Positions 35,716 to 43,211 of a stretch of 64,000 nt of DNA are shown here, piece after piece. The stretch's first letter is position 1. Every line of letters begins with the position of its first letter. Source of the DNA: Streptomyces sp. HSG2 (GTDB taxonomy: Bacteria; Actinomycetota; Actinomycetes; Streptomycetales; Streptomycetaceae); the NCBI RefSeq assembly GCF_016598575.1, contig NZ_CP066801.1:372001-436000 (forward strand), read 5' to 3'. The position numbers were made by a program, and so were the translations under genes. The notes under the pieces were generated by a model. That model ran no database searches, was not told the origin of the DNA, and worked only from the letters and a program-made list of their open reading frames with translations.

Positions 35716-36240
35716 TCAGCCGCGTCCCGTGGTGACCACCAGCGAGCCGGAGGCCGCCGTTTCCCGGTCGACGCTCGCGCGGACGGTGACGCGGCGAAGT
35801 CCGCCGAGCCGTTCACCGAGCGTGGCCTCCAGGGTCAGCCGGTCCCCGGGCACGACGAGCCGGGAGAAGCGCATCCGGCTGATCGAACCCAGGTAGCCGA
35901 CGTTCCGCGAGACGTCGGACGAGTCGGTGTCCGACCCCGCCGACTCGATGATCTCGGCGACGTAGACGACCGCCACCAGTTGGGCCATCGCCTCGACGAT
36001 CATGACTCCGGGCATCACCGCGTGGTCCGGGTAGTGCCCCGCGAAGTACGGCTCGTTCACCGAGACGCTCTTGACCCCTCGGCCGGACACCCCGGGGACC
36101 ACGTCGTAGGCGCGGTCGATCATCAACATCGGCCAGCGGTGCGGCAGCATCCGCTTGATGTCGTCGCAGGAGTAGTCGCGCGTCCTCGCTTTCGGCGCCT
36201 CGCGCGCGGGTCCGCCCGGCGCGGAGGCGACGACCGTCAC
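35716..36240 (-). CDS. FabZ-type 3-hydroxyacyl carrier-protein dehydratase
   Basis: A 174-residue single hot-dog-fold dehydratase. IKRMLPHRWPMLMIDRAYDVVPG is the FabZ/FabA opening, and NEPYFAGHYPDHAVMPGVMIVEAMAQ holds the catalytic His (in GHYPDH) and Glu (in VEAMAQ). With the ketoreductase it should turn each beta-keto unit into a trans double bond; no enoyl reductase is in the cluster, so a conjugated chain is expected. The GTG at 36240 overlaps the stop of the upstream carrier-protein gene as GTGA. The first 20 residues form a short, Ala-rich, non-conserved extension. Confidence 0.9.
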   Translation of the reverse strand: MTVVASAPGGPAREAPKARTRDYSCDDIKRMLPHRWPMLMIDRAYDVVPGVSGRGVKSVSVNEPYFAGHYPDHAVMPGVMIVEAMAQLVAVVYVAEIIESAGSDTDSSDVSRNVGYLGSISRMRFSRLVVPGDRLTLEATLGERLGGLRRVTVRASVDRETAASGSLVVTTGRG

Positions 36241-36533
36241 GGCCGCGCCTCGCGCGCCTCGACGAAGTCGACCAACGCGTTGACGGAGCCGAACGCCTCG
36301 AAGTCGTCGTCACTGATCAGGACGGCGTACTCGCTGTTGACCATGACGACGATCTCCAGGGTGTCCAGCGAGTCCATCTCCAGGCCCCGCCCGAAGAGCG
36401 GTTGGTTGTCCGAGACGACGGCCGGCTCCACGTCCAACCCCAGACGATCGATGATCATCGACTTGATCCTCATGTTCTTCTCCAGGCGCGCCTGTGCGCG
36501 GGCGCGGACTTCGTCGAAGGTGGCTACGGACAC
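36237..36533 (-). CDS. Acyl carrier protein (extension ACP)
   Basis: A 98-residue carrier protein. The phosphopantetheine site is EMDSLDTLEIVVMVN with Ser55, followed by the acidic helix SDDDFEAFGSVNALVDFV. It has a 20-residue helical N-terminal extension before the four-helix core. It is wedged between the ketoreductase and the dehydratase genes, so it probably carries the growing polyketide chain, whereas the other carrier at 42969-43211 sits beside the adenylation gene. GTG start at 36533 follows GAGGGAG. Confidence 0.9.
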   Translation of the reverse strand: MSVATFDEVRARAQARLEKNMRIKSMIIDRLGLDVEPAVVSDNQPLFGRGLEMDSLDTLEIVVMVNSEYAVLISDDDFEAFGSVNALVDFVEAREARP

Positions 36534-36586
36534 GGGAGGCTCCCTCTGTTCGGATGTGATGGGACGTCAGTGCGGTCTGGGGTGGG

Positions 36587-37348
36587 CTAGACGGGGATCA
36601 TTCCGCCGTCGACGGTGAGCACCTTTCCGGTGATGTAGGAGGCGCCGGCACCGGCAAGGAAGGCGGCGGCCTGGGCGACCTCCTCCGGCGTCCCCATGCG
36701 CCCCATGGGGATGTCCTGCTGGGCCCGGGCCCGATGGGCGGGCGAGAGCCCCTTCACCATGTCGGTGTCGACGAACCCCGGCGCCACGACGTTCACCCGG
36801 ATTCCGCGGGCGGCCACCTCGTAGGCCAGGGTCCGGCCGAGGGCGATCACACCCGCCTTGCTGGCGGCGTAGTTGGCCTGCCCCGCGCGACCGGCGATGC
36901 CGCTGGTGGAGGAGACGAGGACGATCGCCCCGCCGCCGACGTACATCAGCTTGGTCGCCTCGCGCGCGGTGAGGAACGAGCCGGTGAGGTTGGTGTCGAC
37001 GACCTGCCGCCACTTGGCGCCGCTCATGGCGGCCAGGTGGCCGTCGGCGGTCACTCCGGAGTTGAGGACGGCCACGTCGAGCGTTCCCCAGGCGGCCCTC
37101 AGCTCCTGGTACATCGCGGTGACCTGCGCCTCGTCGGAGACGTCGGCCCGGAGCAGCAGGCAGTCCCGGCCGAGGCCCCGGATCCGGTCCGCCACCTCGC
37201 CTGCCTTGTCGGCGTGGGAACGGTAGTTGACGGCCACGTCGCACCCCTGTTCGGCCAGGGTCACGGCGACGGCGGCGCCGATGCCCCGTGATCCGCCGGT
37301 CACCAGGGCCTTCGCACCCTCGACGAAGGGGCTCCGCACGGCGCTCAC
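36587..37348 (-). CDS. FabG-type 3-oxoacyl carrier-protein reductase
   Basis: A 253-residue classical SDR. The NAD(P) site is ALVTGGSRGIGAA (residues 14-26), the catalytic set is VSSTSG (Ser about 147), Tyr160 and Lys164 in NYAASKAG, and the end YITGKVLTVDGGM is typical of FabG. It would reduce the beta-keto group after each extension. GTG at 37348 overlaps the SbnB-like stop as GTGA. Four conserved FabG-like features argue against a role as a general dehydrogenase, but some pathway SDRs look the same. Confidence 0.9.
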   Translation of the reverse strand: MSAVRSPFVEGAKALVTGGSRGIGAAVAVTLAEQGCDVAVNYRSHADKAGEVADRIRGLGRDCLLLRADVSDEAQVTAMYQELRAAWGTLDVAVLNSGVTADGHLAAMSGAKWRQVVDTNLTGSFLTAREATKLMYVGGGAIVLVSSTSGIAGRAGQANYAASKAGVIALGRTLAYEVAARGIRVNVVAPGFVDTDMVKGLSPAHRARAQQDIPMGRMGTPEEVAQAAAFLAGAGASYITGKVLTVDGGMIPV

Positions 37349-38373
37349 GTCGTCTCCCCCGTCAGCGTCGAGGTGACTCGGTGTGGCCCGGGGGCGAATC
37401 CGTCGACCTCGACGCCCAGCCCCTCCCGTACGGCGTGGTCGAGAACCGACCGCGCCACGGCGAGGTCGAGGACGCCCAGGCCGAAGGGGGAGAAGACGAT
37501 GGTTCCGCCGGTCGGCGGAGTAACGGCCCCCTCCAGGACGGAGGCGATCTCGGTCCGGACGAAGTCCCTTGACCCGCGCAGCTGTTCGGCCCGATGGAGG
37601 GAGGTCTGTTCCCGGACTGCGTGGTCGATGTCGTCGACCACGTTGTGGGAGGCGAGCACGGATTCCGCGGCGAGATCCCGCAGCGACAGGTGGAGGATCA
37701 CCTGACCCTCCGGGCGGTCCGGGTGGGCGGCCAGATCGAGCCAGTAGGTCGAGTCGGTCGTGGCGACGCTCACCGTGGCGGCGCGAAGCGCGGCGGAGAC
37801 GTCGCCGGTGCGGAAGCGGATGCCCGGGTGCGTTCGGCGCAGCTGAGTGGCGAGCACCTCGGCGCGCTCCGGGACGACGTCCTGCAACAGCACCGTCTCC
37901 AGGTCCGGATGGGTCACGGCCAGGAAGGTCATCACGCGCTGGTTGATCGTCCCGCATCCGACGAGCGCCGCGGTACGGGCCTCCCGATCCCCCCGGAGGG
38001 CCGCTCCGGCGAGGGCCGCGCTCGCCGCGGTCCGCGAGGCGGAGATCCGGCTCGCCTCCAGCAGCGCGACCGGGTACCCCGTGTCCAGGTCGTTGAGGAC
38101 CTGGACGGAGGAGGCCCGTTGCAGCCCCCGGTCCACGTTGCCGGGGAAGGACGAGATCCACTTCAGGCCCATCACGGGCTCGGGGCCGCCCAGGTAGGCG
38201 GGCAGGGAGATGACGCGGGAGCCGGTCGGCTCGGGCGGGCGCAGGAACCCGGAGAACGGAACTCGCGAACGGCCCTCGCCGTGCAGGAGGTAGGCGGTGC
38301 GCACCGCTTCGAGGACGGCGGACTCACGGCCCGTCAGAGCCGCCTCGACGTCGTCGCGGTTGAGAATCCTCAT
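37345..38373 (-). CDS. sbnB: SbnB-like dehydrogenase for L-2,3-diaminopropionate
   Basis: A 342-residue member of the ornithine cyclodeaminase/mu-crystallin family. GLKWISSFPGNV and RISASRTAASAALAGAAL are family hallmarks, and AALVGCGTINQRV (about 135-147) is the NAD site. SbnB oxidises N-(1-amino-1-carboxy-2-ethyl)glutamate to 2,3-diaminopropionate plus 2-oxoglutarate. Placement directly after SbnA, with an ATGA overlap, makes this assignment much stronger than ornithine cyclodeaminase. Its stop overlaps the ketoreductase start as GTGA. The whole diaminopropionate supply is thus embedded in the PKS operon. Confidence 0.88.
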   Translation of the reverse strand: MRILNRDDVEAALTGRESAVLEAVRTAYLLHGEGRSRVPFSGFLRPPEPTGSRVISLPAYLGGPEPVMGLKWISSFPGNVDRGLQRASSVQVLNDLDTGYPVALLEASRISASRTAASAALAGAALRGDREARTAALVGCGTINQRVMTFLAVTHPDLETVLLQDVVPERAEVLATQLRRTHPGIRFRTGDVSAALRAATVSVATTDSTYWLDLAAHPDRPEGQVILHLSLRDLAAESVLASHNVVDDIDHAVREQTSLHRAEQLRGSRDFVRTEIASVLEGAVTPPTGGTIVFSPFGLGVLDLAVARSVLDHAVREGLGVEVDGFAPGPHRVTSTLTGETT

Positions 38374-39470
38374 GCCTGGTTCACTTCCTGTTCGGGGTGG
38401 AGCGGGCGGCCGTCGGCGGACCGGAGGTGGGTGTCCACCCAGGAGTCGGAGTAGATGGTGTCGAGGTAGCGGTCCCCCCCGTCGGGCAGCACCGCGACGC
38501 ACCTCGCGCCCGGTTCCATCCAGGACGCGGAGCGCTCCAGGGCGCTCACCACGGCCCCGGAGGAGCCTCCGGCGAGAATGGACTCGCGGGCGAGGAGTCG
38601 ACGACAGCCGCGCACGCAGTCGTCGTCGCCGACCCGGATCACCCGGTCCGCGAGGTCGGGTCGCAGCAACGGCGGCACGATCGCCGCCCCGTGCCCGGGG
38701 ATGAGCCGCCGGTGGCGGGGGTCCCCCTGACCGGTCGGACCGAAGATCACGCTTCCCACGGCGTCGACCGCCACCACCTTGGTGGTCAGACCGTTCTCCC
38801 GGCAGTAGTCGGCGCAACCCCTGAGCGTGCCGGTGGTGCTGGTGGCGAGGAAGAGGTAGTCGGGTGCGCCGTGCAGCGCCTCGCAGATCTCGCGCATCGT
38901 GTGGTGGTGCGCGAGGGCGTTGCACTCGTTGGCGTACTGGTTGGGCCAGTAGGCGTCGGGAAGGTCACGCAGCAGCGCGCGGACCCTGGCGATGCGGGCC
39001 GGGAGGAACTGGCCCGTGACGGGGTCGGGGTCGACGACTTCGACCCGTGCGCCGTAGGCCCGCATGATGGCGATGTTCTGCCTGGTGGCGTTCGGGTCCA
39101 CCACGCAGGTGAAGTCGATCGAGTGGAAGTTGCAGAGTTGTGCGAGCGCGATCCCCAGGTTTCCGGAGGACGACTCGACGACCGTGGAGACCCCGGGTAG
39201 GACCTTCGCCGTCCGGATGGCCTCCTCCAGCATGGACTTGGCGGCGCGGTCCTTGATGCTCCCGCCGGGGTTGAACCGCTCGCACTTGCCGTACACCTGG
39301 AAGCGGTCGGGTGGGAAGAGTCGGTCGAGGGCGACGAGCGGTGTCCCGCCGATCGTCTCGGTGATGTCGCCGATCGTCGCGGTGACGTCGCCGATCGTCG
39401 CGGTGGTCTCAGGCTCCAGGGGGCCGCGCGCGGCGGGGACGGCCGATTCACCTCGGGTTGCCAGGCTCAT
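38370..39470 (-). CDS. sbnA: SbnA-like PLP synthase for 2,3-diaminopropionate
   Basis: A 366-residue cysteine-synthase-fold PLP enzyme. NPGGSIKDRAAKSM carries the PLP Lys73, VESSSGNLGIALAQ is the substrate loop, and ATSTTGTLRGCADYC the phosphate-binding loop. SbnA condenses O-phosphoserine and glutamate to the precursor used by SbnB. The N-terminus is unusual: TATIGDV, TATIGDI and TETIGGT are three near-identical heptads, made by a 21-bp repeat, where the normal protein has one copy. Coupled to the LanB-like gene upstream (ATGA) and to sbnB downstream (ATGA). Confidence 0.9.
   Translation of the reverse strand: MSLATRGESAVPAARGPLEPETTATIGDVTATIGDITETIGGTPLVALDRLFPPDRFQVYGKCERFNPGGSIKDRAAKSMLEEAIRTAKVLPGVSTVVESSSGNLGIALAQLCNFHSIDFTCVVDPNATRQNIAIMRAYGARVEVVDPDPVTGQFLPARIARVRALLRDLPDAYWPNQYANECNALAHHHTMREICEALHGAPDYLFLATSTTGTLRGCADYCRENGLTTKVVAVDAVGSVIFGPTGQGDPRHRRLIPGHGAAIVPPLLRPDLADRVIRVGDDDCVRGCRRLLARESILAGGSSGAVVSALERSASWMEPGARCVAVLPDGGDRYLDTIYSDSWVDTHLRSADGRPLHPEQEVNQA
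39346..39408 (-). repeat. Three 21-bp tandem repeats inside sbnA
   Basis: Units lie at 39346-39366, 39367-39387 and 39388-39408. Each encodes a heptad of the form T-x-T-I-G-x-x at the very N-terminus of the SbnA-like enzyme. The two outer-most copies on the 5' side are nearly identical, pointing to recent slippage. Confidence 0.75.
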
Positions 39471-41791
39471 TCCGACACCTTCCTGCTGATCTGCAGACGC
39501 AGTTCGCTGACGTAGCGCTCACCGTGGGAGTCCGCCAACCAGGAGTCGTCCGGGTCCGGCAGAGGTTCGCTCAGGACGACGGTCGCCTCCGGGTCCTGCC
39601 GGAGGGCGGCGCGGACGGTCGTCGCGAAGGACCGCACCAACGTCGGGCTGGTGAGGTCGACGAGATAGGGCTTGGTCTCCGCCTGGAACTTCACGAAGAG
39701 GCGGTCCGGCAGGGAGGCACGGGCGCGCCAGTCGCGGACGGCCAGGTAGTCGCGCTCGGCGTCCGCCTTCTCCGGCAGGCCGACGTCCGCGAGCCGCGGG
39801 CGCCAGGTCTCCCGGAAGAGCACCAGGTCGTCGAGGGTGACCCGGGGAGCGTGCGCCCGGTCGAGTCCGATCTTGAAGGCGTCCGCGGCGATGATCGAGA
39901 TCGGCACTCCGAGGAGTTCGGCGATGTCGCGCTCGCGGCCGTCGGGCGTGGTCGCGGTGACCGTGCCCTCGCTCTCGCGCAGAGTGATGGACGCGGCGGG
40001 GTCCACCCGGGCACGGTCGTCGAACGGGGCCCGGGTGAAGCCGATCAGTCGATCGGTCGTCCCGACGTGCGCGGGCACCACCCGCCCGCTGTTGCGGATC
40101 CAGTCCACGGGCAGGAGCGGCACCAGGCGCCCGCCACCAAGGGCGGAGTTGACCTTGTCGCGGAGCGGGGGATCGTCGGTGGTCCAGGCCAGCGAGCTCG
40201 GGTCGAGGGTGGCCAGGCAGGCGTGGAGTTCACCCAGAACGGTGATGTAGGAACCCTCGTTGACGGCCGCGACGGACGGCGCCGCGATCTGCAGGTCCGG
40301 GCTGTGCAGGGCGAGGTGAGGGGAGCGCACCGGTCCGGTGGCGAAGGCCACCCGGGCCCGCCCCTGGATCTCCGCCACCGAGAACCGCATCCGCGTGGGC
40401 AGTTCCGCCGCCGGGTCCACCCCCAGTGTCTCCTGCCACTTGCGGGCCAGCTCGGCGGTGGCGACGCGCACCGGCGTCGGGTGGTCCCCCCAGAACAGGT
40501 TGAGCACCCGCGGCCACACGTCGGCGAGTGTCACGACGCCGACGGCGGAGCGGGGCGCGGCGGCACGGACGAGACCCGCCACCTCCGCCTCGACCAGCTC
40601 CGCCAGCCGGTTGCCGAACCAGTCGGCCGCGTCGGCCACGAGGGCCAGGGGGCGGGCGATGCCGTCGATGAAGTCGCGCCCCAGGTCCATGCGGCAGTCC
40701 CGCAGGGAGTCCTGGTAGCAGAGGGTGCGCCCGGCGTACATCTTGCCCTGCTCCCGGGAGGCGGCCCGCCCCGTGGTCCGGTGGAAGTAGGCGTCGAGTC
40801 GGTCGAGGGACTCGGCCAACTCCTCCGCGGTGGAAGAGCCGTCGATGGCCTCGCGCAGCCCGTCGAGCTCGGCCAGGACCTCGCGGAAGCGGGCGAGGAG
40901 AGTGGGGTCGCCGACACCCGCCACGCGCCTGCGCAGCACCGCCTCGGCGCGGACGTCGACGGGGATGTTGGCGTCCCAGGTGACCACGCGCTGCCGCACG
41001 AGCCTGGCCAGGGCCTTCTCCACCCGTTCCCGCGCCGATGCGGCGTCCCAGCCCGTCTCCTGGGCGATGGCGTCGGCGCTGCGGTCTCCGTCGGCGAGAC
41101 CCAGGACACGGGCGTCGTCGTCCCGGAGGCGGATCGTCCGCCCGCCCGCCAGGACGAGCCGGTCGCCGTCGAGGTGCACGTCGGCCCGGAGCATCGGGGG
41201 GAACCACCAGCGGGCGCCCGGCTGGGCGACCATCCAGTCGCCGAGGGCGGCCACGGCCCAGCGCTCGAAGGACGTGTGGCGCTCCCGCGTCAGCGCGGGA
41301 CCGTGCTCGACGTCCACGGCGCGCCGGCCCTGTCCGACGGTCATCCACGCGCCGGGGCCGAAGAACCCGATCATGTCGGCCTTGGCGCAGTAGCGGAGCC
41401 AGTACATGGCGATGCCGCGTTCTCGCCGGCGCCGCCTGCTCGCGCTGCCGCGTCCCTCGACGACCGAGTCCAACACACGGTAGATCGTGCGGTTCTGCCA
41501 GGCGACGGCACGGCGGAAGTCGCCGTCGGCCGCCAGATCGGCCAAGGCCCGCGACTCGGCGTCGCTGTCGGCCCGGTAGGCGGCGTGGAAGGCCTCCGTT
41601 CCGTCGGTCCCGACCCGATCGGCCGACCGCGCGGCGCGTGGACCGCCGAGGATTCCCAGGCCGGACACGGGGAAGCCGGCACCGCGCAGCAACCCGACGT
41701 CCCAGACCCGCCAGTCGCTGTCGCCCAGCGGATGGGCGGGGGCGAAGTCCACTCGGTCGACCGTGCGGGCCGGGGAGACTCCATCGGTCAT
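39467..41791 (-). CDS. LanB-like dehydratase, N-terminal (tRNA-dependent aminoacylation) domain only
   Basis: A 774-residue protein of the lantibiotic-dehydratase family. The N-terminal LanB pattern RTIYRVLDSVVEGRG ... MYWLRYCAKADMIGFFGPGAW (about 129-149) is present in place of the usual RxTPFGxFAG. Its length equals the glutamylation domain of NisB or TbtB; the C-terminal elimination domain and a split elimination partner are missing. Known relatives of this size (TbtB, PEARLs) use aminoacyl-tRNA to acylate Ser/Thr or to extend a peptide. No RiPP maturation genes are here, so it may add a tRNA-borne amino acid to a small molecule or carrier-bound intermediate (inference). Start at 41791 overlaps the aminotransferase stop as ATGA. 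Confidence 0.8.
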   Translation of the reverse strand: MTDGVSPARTVDRVDFAPAHPLGDSDWRVWDVGLLRGAGFPVSGLGILGGPRAARSADRVGTDGTEAFHAAYRADSDAESRALADLAADGDFRRAVAWQNRTIYRVLDSVVEGRGSASRRRRRERGIAMYWLRYCAKADMIGFFGPGAWMTVGQGRRAVDVEHGPALTRERHTSFERWAVAALGDWMVAQPGARWWFPPMLRADVHLDGDRLVLAGGRTIRLRDDDARVLGLADGDRSADAIAQETGWDAASARERVEKALARLVRQRVVTWDANIPVDVRAEAVLRRRVAGVGDPTLLARFREVLAELDGLREAIDGSSTAEELAESLDRLDAYFHRTTGRAASREQGKMYAGRTLCYQDSLRDCRMDLGRDFIDGIARPLALVADAADWFGNRLAELVEAEVAGLVRAAAPRSAVGVVTLADVWPRVLNLFWGDHPTPVRVATAELARKWQETLGVDPAAELPTRMRFSVAEIQGRARVAFATGPVRSPHLALHSPDLQIAAPSVAAVNEGSYITVLGELHACLATLDPSSLAWTTDDPPLRDKVNSALGGGRLVPLLPVDWIRNSGRVVPAHVGTTDRLIGFTRAPFDDRARVDPAASITLRESEGTVTATTPDGRERDIAELLGVPISIIAADAFKIGLDRAHAPRVTLDDLVLFRETWRPRLADVGLPEKADAERDYLAVRDWRARASLPDRLFVKFQAETKPYLVDLTSPTLVRSFATTVRAALRQDPEATVVLSEPLPDPDDSWLADSHGERYVSELRLQISRKVSE

Positions 41792-42963
41792 GACGCCACC
41801 TCCCTCAGGGCGGAGGACAGCCGGGCGACGCCCGTCGCGATCCGCTCCCTGGGCACGTGGCTGAAGCAGAGCCGCAGGCGATCGGAGGGACCGCCGTCGA
41901 CCTCGAAGTGGGTGCCGGGGACGAAGGAGACGCCCCGCTCCTCGGCCGTCGCGAGGAGGCGGGCGGTGTCCAGGCCGCCGCGGTGACGCAGCCACAGGTA
42001 GAAGCCGCCCCGGGGCCGTCGCCACGTCCAGTCCTCGCACGAGCCGAGCTCGCGCTCCAGGGCGTCCGACATCAGCGCGCAGCGCTCGCGGTAGCGGGCA
42101 CGGTAGCGGTCGATCAGCTCGGTCCAACCGTGTCCGGTGTGGAAGGCGGCGATGGTGGCCTGTGCGAGCGCCGAGGGCGAGAGCGTCATGACCTCCGCGG
42201 TGCGCCGCAGCGCGGAGACCCACGCGGTCGGCGCGGCGATCCACCCGCAGCGCAGCCCCGGCGCGAAGACCTTGGAGAAAGTGCCGAGGTAGACGACGCG
42301 TTCGGGGGCGATTCCCCGCAGGGCCGGGGTGGTCTCGCCGTCGAAGCCGAGCAGCCCGTACGGATTGTCCTCGATCACCAGCAGGTCGAGTTCCTCGGCG
42401 ACCGCCAGCAGTTCGCGACGCCGGTCGAGGGGCAGGGTGGCACCCGTCGGGTTCTGGAACGTGGGGTTGCAGTAGACCAGTCGCGCCGTGTGGCCGTCGC
42501 GCCGGAGTTGAAGAATCGTTTCTCTAAGGCCGTCCGGCGACAGGCCTCCCGCGTCCTCCGGTATCGCGCGCGGTCGCAGGCCCGCCGTGCGGAAGGCGGC
42601 CGATGCCCCGGGGTACACGGGGGCCTGCACCAGCACCGTCTCCCCCGGCGTCCCCAGCGCCAGCCCCGCCGCCATCAGTCCCATCTGCGAACCGCTGGTG
42701 GGGATCAGGTCGTCGGCCTCGGCGCCCGCGCCCTCCCGGGCCATCAGGTCGACGATCGCCGGCACCAGCGCCCGGGCCACGTGTGGCGTGCTGTACTGAA
42801 GGGCGACCTTGCCGCCGAGCCGCACCAGCCGGGACAGCCGCCCGGAGATCGCGTCCACGGGCAACACGTCCAGATCGGGCAATCCGCCGGCGAAGGGGAT
42901 CAGGTCCCCTCCGCGCTCGAACAGCCGCGGCATCTCGACCGAGGGGCGCGCTTCGGTCCACAT
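41788..42963 (-). CDS. PLP-dependent aminotransferase (class I/II, MocR-like without HTH)
   Basis: A 391-residue fold-type I aminotransferase. IPFAGGLPDLDVLP is the substrate-binding start, LVYCNPTFQNPTGATL the Asn/Pro region, VIEDNPYG the Asp that holds the pyridine nitrogen and LGTFSKVFAPGLRCGW the PLP Lys231. It resembles MocR and 2-aminoadipate aminotransferases but lacks the N-terminal GntR helix-turn-helix, so it is a biosynthetic enzyme. ATG at 42963 is preceded by GAGGG; the gene follows the first carrier protein by 5 nt. A run of unusual codons (CTT AGA GAA ACG ATT CTT CAA) occurs near 42507-42529. Substrate unknown. Confidence 0.85.
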   Translation of the reverse strand: MWTEARPSVEMPRLFERGGDLIPFAGGLPDLDVLPVDAISGRLSRLVRLGGKVALQYSTPHVARALVPAIVDLMAREGAGAEADDLIPTSGSQMGLMAAGLALGTPGETVLVQAPVYPGASAAFRTAGLRPRAIPEDAGGLSPDGLRETILQLRRDGHTARLVYCNPTFQNPTGATLPLDRRRELLAVAEELDLLVIEDNPYGLLGFDGETTPALRGIAPERVVYLGTFSKVFAPGLRCGWIAAPTAWVSALRRTAEVMTLSPSALAQATIAAFHTGHGWTELIDRYRARYRERCALMSDALERELGSCEDWTWRRPRGGFYLWLRHRGGLDTARLLATAEERGVSFVPGTHFEVDGGPSDRLRLCFSHVPRERIATGVARLSSALREVAS

Positions 42964-42968
42964 CGCCC

Positions 42969-43211
42969 TCAGCGCCCCGTCCCCGCGGCCACGCGCTCCT
43001 GGACCGCGCGCCACAGACCCTCCGGCGTGGCCTGGGCGGGGTCCGCCAGCACGCGCGGGTCCAGTTCCACCTCGAACTCGTCCTCGACCGCCATCAGGAG
43101 GGCGACGGTCCTCAGCGAGTCCACGCCCAGCAGCGCGAGGGGGGTGTCGCGATCGGTCACCGTGACGGAGCAGGTCCGCTCCACGAGGCGGTCAAACTGT
43201 GACTGGTTCAT
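42969..43211 (-). CDS. Carrier protein (aminoacyl/starter carrier)
   Basis: An 80-residue discrete carrier protein. LLGVDSLRTVALLMAVEDEF holds the phosphopantetheine Ser32 and the recognition helix. Its start lies 20 nt inside the adenylation gene, and it ends five nt before the aminotransferase gene, so it is probably loaded by that adenylation enzyme and carries an amino acid. It is only distantly like the second carrier at 36237-36533, consistent with different jobs. Start ATG at 43211 has GGGAAGT-like sequence upstream within the adenylation gene. Confidence 0.88.
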   Translation of the reverse strand: MNQSQFDRLVERTCSVTVTDRDTPLALLGVDSLRTVALLMAVEDEFEVELDPRVLADPAQATPEGLWRAVQERVAAGTGR

